Shown here in pieces: positions 55,061 through 64,000 of a DNA stretch of 64,000 nucleotides. Origin of the DNA: Muscardinus avellanarius (taxonomy: Eukaryota; Chordata; Mammalia; Rodentia; Gliridae). The stretch is from positions 1,307,001 to 1,371,000 of the forward strand of contig OY726562.1 of the NCBI GenBank assembly GCA_963383645.1. The letters run 5' to 3'. The translations under genes and the position numbers were made by a program. The stretch's first letter is position 1. Each line of letters starts with the position of its first letter. The notes under the pieces were generated by a model. The model worked only from the letters and a program-made list of their open reading frames with translations. It had not been told where the DNA came from and did no database searches.

Positions 55061-55225
55061 GCCATCCCTCTGCCCCAGACGGCGGGTTTTGTGTGATGTG
55101 TCTGTTTCATTGGGCAGTGCCTGGGACACATCGGGGCTCAGAATCATGGAACCAATGAACTGGAGATTATGCTATGTCAGCAGTTACTGTGCGTGGAGTC
55201 AAACATTTGCCCTAAACATCTTTTC

Positions 55226-55428
55226 TTGTTCTGCGGGTCTGGGGATAGAACCCAGGGGTGTTCTACCTCCGAGCTCCACCCCCAGCCCTATTTTTTATTC
55301 TTTATTTTGAAACAGGGTCTCACTGAGTTGCAAAAGGCCTCACTAAGTAGCTGAGGCTGGCCACGAACCACGATCCTCCTCTCAGCCTCCACAAAGCTGG
55401 GATTACAGGCGTGCACCTGTATCCGGGT
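55226..55428 (-). repeat. B1-dID SINE
   Basis: ggtctggggatagaacccagggg to gcgtgcacctgtatccggg. Confidence 0.9.
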
Positions 55429-55479
55429 TATGTTTTCTTAATACCTTTACTATTTAGTTTAGTTTAAAACATTCTTTTC

Positions 55480-55678
55480 CTGTACTAGGGATTTGAAACC
55501 GAGGGTTTTGTACCTTGGGGCTACATTCCCCAGCCTAATTTTATTTTTACTTTTGAAACAGGGTCTCACCAGGTTGATGAGAGTCTCAGTACTTGCTGAG
55601 GCTGTCCTCACACCTGCAATCCTCCTGTCACTGCCTCCCAAGTAGTGGGACTCCAGGTGTGCACCACCACGCCTGGCT
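55480..55678 (-). repeat. B1-dID SINE, diverged
   Basis: ctgtactagggatttgaaaccgag to gtgcaccaccacgcctggct. Confidence 0.88.
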
Positions 55679-56899
55679 AAAACATTCTTTTTATGTTCAA
55701 GAAGTTTTATTCGCAGAGCTCCCTATTGGTCATTGTCTACAAAAATATAAAAGGAAAAGGAATCTGCTTAGAAGTAGAACAACCAAGCGTACTGGGTCAC
55801 TCGCTAGAAGACTAGCCTGAATTGGTGAATACAAAGCTATCACGAAAGCACTTCAGATTAATGTCTATGCAAAATTAAGCAAGTGCTTGGGGGTTTTAGG
55901 GCCACGGTAGTGCCTGTCCCCCACCCAAAAAATGCATATTCTATGTTCTCATTTATTTATTGCCTCTAGCAAATAAGATTCCCTTACCTTATGAATACTT
56001 AAGAAGAAATCAGAAGAGAGGAAAATTGCACAGCACTCTCGTTTACAGTAACGGGCCAGGAAAAGTGAGAATGAGAAAAGAGATTCCAGGCTCCACACCC
56101 CTCGGCCAAATCATAAAGACACGCCCCCAAAGAGGTACACCTTTTTTTTTTCCGTTTCATATTTCTGAGAAAGGTGTCAAATCAGAGCACTTTTATCGTC
56201 TATCTCTTTCTGAGAAGTTTTTGTTTTTTGCAGTGAAGTCTTTCCCCGGGTCCGCCACAGCCCAAGCACACGAGGGGACCTGCGTTTCATCTGTACACAC
56301 AGCTGGCGTTTGGGAACATTCCGGAACAAGGACTCTGGAGAGTTTCCGTCACCAGGGTGACCACCAAGCTCGACTGCTCTGGGTGAGGTGCTTATCTACC
56401 TCTCTCAAAGGAGAAGAGCTTGCTCATCGTAATGGCTGAGAGACTTCATTAGAGAGACCAAAGACTGTGTGCTGTGTCTGTTTTGTTCGTAATACTTAGG
56501 TGCTTTGAGAACCAGGCATCCCAGGGTGACTGCAAAACTGACGGGGATGAACATGTCTTAGAGGCTTGGTGAAATATTACCGGTGAATAATTGCTACCTT
56601 ATGAGAAGAACTTCGTTTTCCACTGAATGGTCCCTCATTTTGTTGAAAAAAACAAAAAGGCATTGATTGTGAGACTTTATCCAGCTCCTTTCTGGGAAAT
56701 ATTCTTGCATTATAAATTTCTAATGAGGAATCTCACTGAAGTCCCCCCCAGTTACAAAGCCAATTTTTTAAACATGGATATTAGAAAGATGACTGGATTT
56801 GAATCAGAAGACGCGGTGCTCTCTCTGTCTCTTACAGGGATAAGATAACTTATGGGCGAGGACACTGTGAGCCGTGTCTTCGTCTGCGAAGGGCAGAGC

Positions 56900-57003
56900 A
56901 GGAGGATTAAGTAGCCGCCTTGGAAAGTGGCTCCCAGCTCTCCTGTCTGCACTGCAATACAATTTGTTTCCTGGCAAACAGTAAGTGCTAAATAAATAAG
57001 CGT
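56900..57003 (+). repeat. MIR/L2-type 3' end
   Basis: tttcctggcaaacagtaagtgctaaataaata is the typical terminal block of MIR-class elements. Confidence 0.65.
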
Positions 57004-57527
57004 GGTGAAACGCAAAGCTTTCTTAACGTCCCAAACTCACTGCGGAACCTACGGAGGCCTGATCCTTAGGAGACAAGAATGTTGTTAGGAATGCTGTTAT
57101 TTAGAAACGTTGACTGTTCTGCTGGAAGTCACGAAAATGTGGGATGAGGGGCGTGTTTGTTTTATGGGAACGGAGGTTTTCACGGCGGCCACCGACAGCC
57201 AGCCTCCTGCCAAGGGCGCAGCAACTCGGACAGTCCTCGCCTCTGGGGAAGGTCGGGAAGGCCAGGCGGAGCCAACGCACCAGAAGTGTTTGTGCACTGG
57301 ATTTTGGTTCCGTGTAATAATTTTCATCGGTATATATAGTATATGCAAAATATAAATTTTGACTGCATTTAGCAAGAAACAACTGAACTAAAACCAGAAG
57401 AGCTAAATGTCTTGTTACCGCTCTTGGCATTTCGTTGCTGCAGCGTAGACAGGTATTTACTTCTGAATTACCAGGCTCAGCACATGAGGTACAGAAGCCA
57501 AAGCCATCTCTTGTCCTTCCTGCCTTC

Positions 57528-57676
57528 CACGCCGAGAACTGAACCCAAGAGCACCTACCTCTGAAGTACACCCCAACCCTATTTTATTTTTATTTCAAAA
57601 CAGGGTGTCACTAAGTTACCATAGCACACCCTCTGGCCTCAAACCTGGGATCCTCCTGTCTCGGCCTCCCAAGTCC
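57528..57676 (-). repeat. B1-dID SINE, truncated
   Basis: cgagaactgaacccaagagcacctacc to cctcccaagtcctgc; 5' end missing. Confidence 0.78.
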
Positions 57677-58378
57677 TGCTTGGCATATTTTGCTAAAGTT
57701 CTCTTTCCGTCTCGCCTCATCTGTACAACTCCAATACCTACTCTGTTTTCTATTCCTGTCCCTGGAACATATGATCAACTAGGAAGGGAGTGGGAGGGCA
57801 TAATGTATTCTAATCTGCAGTCGTTTTCTAGAAACGGAAGCTGTATCAGAGGCTATACTTTTAAAAAATACAGACAGAATCATTAAACTAAATCAACTGT
57901 GTTAAATCTACCTGGGTGCTACAAGGAAATTGTCTTGTAATTTCAACATTCAGGTGACAATATCCACATTAACAAAAATAAAGAGCTATGCTTTTCAATT
58001 CCTTGAGTGAAAATAAAGGAGAGACCATGCAATCATAATTATCAAAGCCCCGACTGAGCCCAGCCCTGTGATTTTAACAGATGTGACGCTGAGGCGGAAC
58101 CTGGCATCATGCTTCAGGTCCAGAGCTCCCTTTGGCTTTTACTTGTAAAGTTCAAGATCCTGACGGAAAAATTATATCTTAGTGCTAATGTTTATGGGGT
58201 TTTTAAGTCAAATTTGATTCTTTTGATAGTGTTTCTATACTTTATGTTCCCTTTTAAAAGAAAACTTCAAAAGAGATGCACATTTTCCAGCTAAGATGAA
58301 TAAATTGTTCTCTTATTTTAATAAATTTATAGTTGTTTTCCCTGCTGCAATCCAAAAGATGTAAGCCATTTTTCTGGA

Positions 58379-58380
<2 letters not shown>

Positions 58381-58417
<37 letters not shown>

Positions 58418-58622
58418 CGTGCACACTAGCTACTGGGGATTGAATTGGGGTGCATTCTACCTTTGAGTTACAACCTCCAGCCATTTTTATTCTTTTGTTT
58501 TTGAAACAAGTTCTCCATACTTGTTGAGAGTCTTGTTAGGTTACTGAGGCTGGCCTTGAACATTCAATCTCCTGCCTTGGCCTCCCAAATACTAGATTAG
58601 AGGCCCTACCACCATACCTGGG
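58381..58622 (-). repeat. B1-dID SINE with (GT)n(GC)n tail
   Basis: (GT)n(GC)n at 58381-58420, then tactggggattgaattgggg to taccaccatacctgggt. Confidence 0.87.
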
Positions 58623-59870
58623 TTCCCAGAAGAATTTTTAACAACTGTCTCCATCTGAGAGCCACCAGACAGAACCCTTTGCATTTACCCACATTCATTT
58701 AAGGCCACAGGACACACTTAATCATATTTGCAATGGGAGTTATTACTTAAAACTCTAAGCAGTGTCACTTATCTCCTGATATATTTTATTAAATATACTG
58801 CTTAAGATTATATTACAGATTCAGTTCTTCCTTCTTGCAGGATTCGCACATGACCGTGACTCGGGCTGCGGAGGGCTGACTTGGTGCCTCACCACAGTAA
58901 CCTCGTACTGAGAGCTCGCTGCCCTCGGTGTTGGGCTCTGTCACCCCCAAAGGCCTTTGTTTTCTTAATCAACCAAGAGTTGCATCTCATGGACCATACT
59001 ATGCCTTGCAACCATTAGGATAATTTCCCTTAACATGGTGTTTTTATTTTTACAGCGTGGGGCCATTTAATCTTGGCTGTGTTTCCAAATAAAATTGATT
59101 TTGTCGTGTATGCTCTGAGCAGTTACAGTAGAAAGGCACTTCTTACCCCCTTCTCTCCTTGAGACCTGAGGATATGTGTGGAGGGTGAGGGTCTTGTGCC
59201 CCGAGACCTTCATCCTTCATGAAGTAAATGTGTGAGAAATCCTAACAGTCAACGAATGGGAGAACAATCACGGCTGCCTGGCTTGCCTCTGGGACTCCTT
59301 CATTATCTAATCGCAATGAGAAGGCAGCGCTTAGAAATGAGTGGCTAAGGGCCAAGGGGGAAGCATCCAAGGGAGCATTTTAGAAGTTGAAAGTTAATGT
59401 GAGGCCTAAGGTTTCGTCCTCAGATGAAAGTATCTAACCCACAGAGTCCAGGCGTCGTGTTCCCTGACCTCCTTTTCCACACCTGCTAGACAAGTGGCAC
59501 CCCAGGAGTCAGGCCTTTGCCCCTCCACTGCTTGTCGCCCTGCGCGGCAGCTACCCATGCCGATCCCTTCAATAGGGCAACTGAGTTTGACATTCACTGT
59601 CTCAAGCTTAAAAGTCATTTCTTCCTCCCTCATATCTCGCTGATCTCATTAGAATCAGGAACTGATACGGTGGCTACCAATTCCAAGGGGAGAGCTGTAC
59701 CGAAGCCACTGACTCTGATGAAACATGGATTTCATGGAGACAGAGCAGGAGCCAGGCGATGAAGGACCGGGAGAGAGGAGCGTGGACGAGACAGACCCCC
59801 AGAGAGCAGGAGGGAACGAAGGCATTTTTAAAATATATATAGGTATATTACAACAATTCTTATTTTGTTC

Positions 59871-59914
59871 AAAAAAGTGGCTTCAAAACATTAAAAAAGT
59901 GGCTTCAAAACATT
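59871..59914. repeat. 22-bp exact tandem duplication
   Basis: aaaaaagtggcttcaaaacatt occurs at 59871-59892 and again at 59893-59914. Confidence 0.95.
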
Positions 59915-60344
59915 AAGGACACCCTATCTGAAAATAATGTGTTAGCACATACCCCACAAATAGCTGCCCCTGGGCCTTCACCCTCAGGACCCGTGCACCG
60001 CTCCCTGCAGGGCAGGTCCGTGGGTGCTTCTAAATACCACCCGACAGGCACTCAGGAGTGTGGGCAACGGGATGTTGCCTCGAGCTTCCAGGAAGGGTTT
60101 CGTCCCCCAAGCCCTGTAGGAGGCTATAGGGCTGGCTGGGCAGGAGCTTGCTGTTGCTGGAGGAATAAGACATGACCACCAGACCCAGGCCACCCAGTGG
60201 CTGTTAAAATCAGCCTTCCTTGGAAGACAGTCTGGCTATTTACCCTTAAGTTTTTTCTAGGGAAGTTTAATTTTCCATTTTCCTTTGGGGGAAAAAATTG
60301 ACTAAATAAAAAAGTTCAGGACTCTATACTTTGAAATACATTTA

Positions 60345-60496
60345 TTTTGTTTTTGGTTTTGGTACTGGGGATTGAACCCAGGGGTTTTCTCTGAAATAGA
60401 GTCTCACTAGAGTAATGAGAGGCTTAACAATTTGCTGAGGCTGTCCTCGAACCTGTGATCCTCTTGTCTCAGCCTCCCAAATACTGGGATTACAGG
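60345..60496 (-). repeat. B1-dID SINE, internally deleted
   Basis: ttttggtactggggattgaaccc, then tctctgaaatagagtctcactagagtaatgagagg to actgggattacagg. Confidence 0.85.
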
Positions 60497-61033
60497 TGAC
60501 TTTCTTTTAGAATGTTTTTCTGCTCCTTTTCAACCGGATTGTGTAATGCCACGAAGAACACAATAAATAACATCCCACAGTGGGACACCCCAACGGGCAC
60601 CTGCACCGATCGACGCTACTGCAGGACTGTTAAACTCTGAAACCTTCTGAGCCGGCAAGCCCAACAAGCCACCCACAGGACCATTTAAACATAGTTACTA
60701 TCCCAGGGATTTAGAGAAATAACAAAGCAGACAAGATAAGCCAGCATTCATGCAGGTAAGTGTTCACTGCGGTCGCTCACTGGATAGAGCAGTGAAGACG
60801 ACGGCTTAACTAGAGAAAGTTCTGAAGAGAAAATTCCAAAGGGACCGTCATCACACACGCTCCCATTTACAAGTCCTCCCTCACTGCCCACCTGGGACAC
60901 GGGGCCCATATCAACTCCCCATCACGCACACCGCCTCTCTAAGAAGACACCTTCAGAACAAGACATTCGGGGGTCCCGAGCCTGGCGAGCCGGCAAAGAG
61001 AAAGCAACGGTGAAGAGACACCGCGCTACTCAC

Positions 61034-61126
61034 CAGGCTGCGCCGACGGCCCTCCCAGCTCCGGGGGCACCGCGGGCTCTCCGCCGAGGAGACCTGCTCT
61101 TGATGGCTCGTTGAATCAAACGGTGA
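61034..61126 (-). other. Candidate non-coding 5' exon (TNIP3 leader)
   Basis: The exon has 93 bases between an acceptor with a good pyrimidine tract (tttctcttccaaccacttag) and a textbook donor (CAGCCTG followed by gtgagtag). It is CpG-rich for this window and contains no ATG, as expected for a 5' UTR exon. Two of three frames are open. Assignment to TNIP3 is inferred from strand and position; it could instead belong to another minus-strand transcript. Confidence 0.45.
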
Positions 61127-61180
61127 CTAAGTGGTTGGAAGAGAAACAAGTATTTTGAAAGGTTAATCCACCCATACACA

Positions 61181-61190
61181 GGGAAACCCC
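61181..61190. promoter_or_regulatory. kB consensus site in candidate first intron
   Basis: GGGAAACCCC fits GGGRNNYYCC exactly and lies between the two candidate leader exons. Confidence 0.4.
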
Positions 61191-61236
61191 TTTTTCGAGA
61201 AAGTCACTCCGCTACCAAGAGGCTATTAATACTCAC

Positions 61237-61287
61237 CTCGCAGATACACGTAGAACCTCCAGATGAAAGTCTCGGGACCTCGCAAAA
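61237..61287 (-). other. Candidate first exon (transcription start near 61285)
   Basis: The right-hand limit is set by the TATA motif at 61313-61318, which predicts a start about 25-30 bases downstream. The left limit is a textbook donor, TCTGCGAG followed by gtgagtatt. No ATG lies inside. Open frames through it do not continue into the next exon in any convincing way, which fits untranslated leader. Confidence 0.4.
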
Positions 61288-61296
61288 CACCGCAGA

Positions 61297-61373
61297 GGAT
61301 TCCCTCCTTGGGTTTATAATGTAATGGAAACACAAGAAAACAACACACCTCTGCAGGGGTGCTGAGGGAATCC
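61297..61373 (-). promoter_or_regulatory. Candidate TATA promoter with two kB-like half matches
   Basis: The gene strand reads cattaTAAAccc-type TATAAA at 61318-61313. kB-like GGGAATCC octamers occur on the minus strand at 61304-61297 and on the plus strand at 61366-61373. Motif presence is observed; promoter function is inferred. Confidence 0.35.
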
Positions 61374-62211
61374 ACCTGCCCACGGAGCGGAAAAGTCCTG
61401 TCAGCTACCAGGGCCACAACAACACCGACACAAGTTTAGAATTAGTATAATTTACTGTAAGAACCGCATAGGTCACACCCTCATTTCTAGGAATGTTCCT
61501 CTGTTTTATCTTCCTATTTTTTTTTTCCCTGAGAGAGCTAGCACCTAGGTTAACATTTGAACAGTCGCCCTTTAAAGTAATTTAGAAATAAGCCTGTAGC
61601 CTTTAAAAAAGAGAGAGAGAGAGTGGCTGAATGTTTTTTGACTTAGAGGGGAAATTGTATTTATAGTCTCCCTGTTGCTTCTCTAGCATTAGAGGGTTAG
61701 GAACTGCATGCGTCTTTCCTATCATACTAGAAAACAGTCCGCCTAATCATTAGCTGTGATAGCCCTCTCCAAAATAACAAACACGCTCCCACCGTTCAGA
61801 GCCCAGTGCTGGCTGATGCTGTGCCCGTAGGAGGTGCTACAGCTATTTGTCCATTCGCTTGTGGGGACAGTCGACAAAGTAGAAGGGCCAGAATTTGCCT
61901 GTTTGCTGAGTGCCAGCTCCCAACATGGTGGGCATCATTACCACAGACAGATGCTCTGAGCTGATGGCGCCGGGCTTCGGGCAGCTGGTGAGTCGCAAAA
62001 GGAACATCGGCCCTTGCTAAAATTACAAAAGGTTACCAATATCAATCCTGAGAGCAGAGTATGTTTGTTATATTTTCCTTATGCTTTTCTGTACTGTCAG
62101 AAGGTTTTTTGGGGAAAAATCCATAATATGATATAGGTTGCACATGCAATCAGTCAAGCTAAAAAAAAAAAAAAATCAGAAGAGAAGCTAGAAGCTAGCC
62201 ATCTGTCCTTA

Positions 62212-62419
62212 ACCTGAGTTGTTGAACATATCTGATATGAAAATACCTTTGTTTCAAGATCTCACATATTTGATTGTGTTTTTAAAGTCTTTTGAATGAA
62301 CACAAAATGACATTTACCTGAGTTGTTGAACATATCTGATATGAAAACACCATTGTTTCGAGTTCTCACATATTTGAATGTGTTTTTAAAGTCTTTTGAA
62401 TGAACACAAAATGACATTT
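62212..62419. repeat. 104-bp tandem duplication
   Basis: Copies at 62212-62315 and 62316-62419 both start acctgagttgttgaacat and end aaaatgacattt, with about six substitutions between them. The unit matches none of the SINE or L1 sequences in this window. Confidence 0.95.
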
Positions 62420-62579
62420 ATCCTTTTAGTTTCTTTCCATTTGAGAAAAATAATTACTTACTGTTTTACAAGAATATGCCATTTTAGTGTGATATCAAGA
62501 CCAAGGAGAAATTCATCAACTAACAACAAGAAGGTCAAAAGTCAACTTATCCTCAGAGGCTGGCCTAAGTGATGTCTTT

Positions 62580-62742
62580 GTTTCTGCTGGCATCGAGAAT
62601 AGAACCCAGGAGACACTTTGGCTCCAAGCTATCCCCGCAGCCCTTCATATACCAGGACCTCACTAAGTTGCTAAGGCTGGCCTTGAACCTGCCATCTTCC
62701 TGTCAGCCTCTCAAGTACTGTGATTACAGGTGTGCCCCACCA
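62580..62742 (-). repeat. B1-dID SINE, diverged
   Basis: ctggcatcgagaatagaacccagg to ggtgtgccccaccatgt. Confidence 0.8.
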
Positions 62743-62859
62743 TGTCACCAAGGAAGACACTGATGTCTTCCTTTCCTGAAAGTTCTAGTAACATTATAGA
62801 GAACTATTTGAATGTAAGACATGGCTAATATTATTATTATTATTGCTTATGACTTACTT

Positions 62860-63645
62860 TTATTTTTTAAATTTTTTATTGGTACATTGTAGTCATACAT
62901 CTCAGTGGGATGCAAGATGGTAGAGGCACACAGGCACACCTCACCCAGTTAGCCCTTCCCCAATTCCCGCCCCCTCCCCTCCCCCTCCCTCCTTCTCACG
63001 TTTATCTTAGTGATTGGCACTGGTATGTTTAAGTACATCATGTGCATTAGAGAATTTCCCTCCCACCAGCCCCTCAGGCCGCCTTGTTTGCTCATCTATA
63101 GAGTCTCCTTTTTCATCTAGAGTTCCTCCTATGATTCATTTTCTCCCTAGCTTTAGGGAGAGCATCTGATTTCTTATATTTTGTGACTGACTAATCTCAC
63201 TTAACATAATGCTCTCCATTTTCATCCATTTCCCTATAAATTATGTAATTGTGTTCTTCTTTATGGCTGAGTAAAATTCCATGGTGTACATATCTCACAG
63301 TTTTGTGATCCATTCATCTGTTGATGGACATCTTGGCTGGTTCCATAGTTTGGCTATGGTGAATTGTGCAGCCATGAATACAGATACGCATGCACTAGTT
63401 CGGTAGTTTGGTTTCCTTTCTTTTGGATAGAGACCCAGAAGTGGTATTGCTGGATCATATGGTAAGTTCATTCCAGTTCTTCTGAGGATCTGCCATACTG
63501 TTCTCCAAAGTGGTCGCACTAATTTGCAATCCCACCAACAATGCAGTAGAGTTCCCACTTCTCCACATCCTCACCAGCATCTGTTGTTGTTTGTGTTTTG
63601 AACGATTGCCATTCTAGTTGGAGGTAGGTGGAATCTCAGGGTAGT
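62860..63645 (-). mobile_element. L1 3' end, inverted relative to the 46-kb copies
   Basis: Starting tttattttttaaattttttattggtacattgtagtc, it runs through the 3' UTR into ORF2 C-terminal code. On the minus strand this reads YDPAIPLLGLYPKE and TIAKLWNQPRCPSTDEW. It is 5'-truncated near 63645 at ccattctagttggagg. Confidence 0.9.
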
Positions 63646-64000
63646 TTATCTGGAAGTGTTCTAAGGTGTGGGAAAGGTTGCTCTGAGGTGGTTTCAATAC
63701 ATGCACGCCTTATTAGCTGATCACATGATCAATGGGCGAGGGAGAGCATAGTATGCATTCCAGAGTCTGTCACGTGAGCCGGGAGGTTAGTTCCACTGAA
63801 ACCCAGAGGATGGGAGGTGGGGGGGCTAGGCAATGAAAAATGGAGGAAGAGATGCTGTTCAGGGACAAAGGGTGTCTACCGGACAGAAGGGCAGCCTGTA
63901 GTGGCCACCTCCAACTCTCGGAAGTGCAGAGGGGACCGGGCCTCCCGTAGAGCACCACCAGGGGTAAGGCAGGGCCTGCGTGGGCACCCCTCCAACACAT

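Larger units (their letters stand above)
47710..61033 (-). other. TNIP3: 5' introns of extended TNIP3
   Basis: Contents include candidate exons at 48350-48471 and 52218-52330, SINEs, an L2-like relic (54590-55060), a MIR (56900-57003), microsatellites and a 22-bp tandem duplication. The stretches 48.5-49.8, 52.4-53.4, 55.7-57.5 and 58.7-60.3 kb show nothing recognised apart from those items. Confidence 0.55.
61374..64000. other. DNA upstream of candidate TNIP3 promoter
   Basis: No gene is recognised. It contains the 104-bp tandem duplication, a SINE at 62580-62742, an (ATT)n run at about 62831-62845 and an inverted L1 tail. The final 350 bases are GC-richer with an uninterrupted minus-strand frame that I do not recognise. 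Confidence 0.6.

Overview
The window is mammalian nuclear DNA, almost all intron and interspersed repeat. About 43 copies of a B1-dID-type SINE are present (a 7SL-derived B1-like half joined to a tRNA-derived ID-like half), together with lone ID elements and rodent L1 tails. That SINE architecture is characteristic of sciuromorph rodents (squirrel, mountain beaver and dormouse relatives). I cannot name the species. Many copies keep CpGs and clean target-site duplications, so some activity was recent.

The one gene I recognise is TNIP3 (ABIN-3, TNFAIP3-interacting protein 3) on the minus strand, transcribed from right to left. Five exons at 11.10-11.18, 8.06-8.14, 6.66-6.73, 5.11-5.20 and 1.94-2.06 kb encode the first 148 residues of the short protein form. 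All of their junctions fall between codons. They carry the A20-binding (AHD1) coiled-coil region. The ubiquitin-binding AHD2/UBAN exons must lie beyond the left edge.

Upstream, further minus-strand exons with good splice signals and matching phase suggest a longer N-terminal form: 20.13-20.25 kb (strong), 47.62-47.71 kb (good) and 52.2 kb (tentative). Two short donor-bounded exons at 61.03-61.13 and about 61.24-61.29 kb sit below a TATAAA motif with NF-kB-like sites, a candidate distal promoter. A second cluster of immune-type motifs (consensus kB, octamer, PU.1/ETS, AP-1) lies 0.2-0.5 kb upstream of the exon holding the short-form start codon. NF-kB induction of ABIN-3 is established for the human gene; use of these sites here is inference.

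Layout: 1-1.9 kb, intron leading off the left edge; 1.9-11.2 kb, short-form exons and SINE clusters; 11.2-20.1 kb, intron with the motif cluster, a CRE/E-box decamer repeat and a U4-like fragment; 20.25-47.6 kb, a very large intron with a local duplication (18.8-19.4 versus 22.1-22.5 kb), L1 pieces, a 28-bp minisatellite and a possible LTR; 47.7-61 kb, 5' introns; 61.3-64 kb, upstream DNA with a 104-bp tandem duplication and an inverted L1 tail. No second protein-coding gene, CRISPR array or prokaryotic system is present, and I found no convincing novel biological system. The most useful leads are the extended 5' gene structure and the two candidate promoters.
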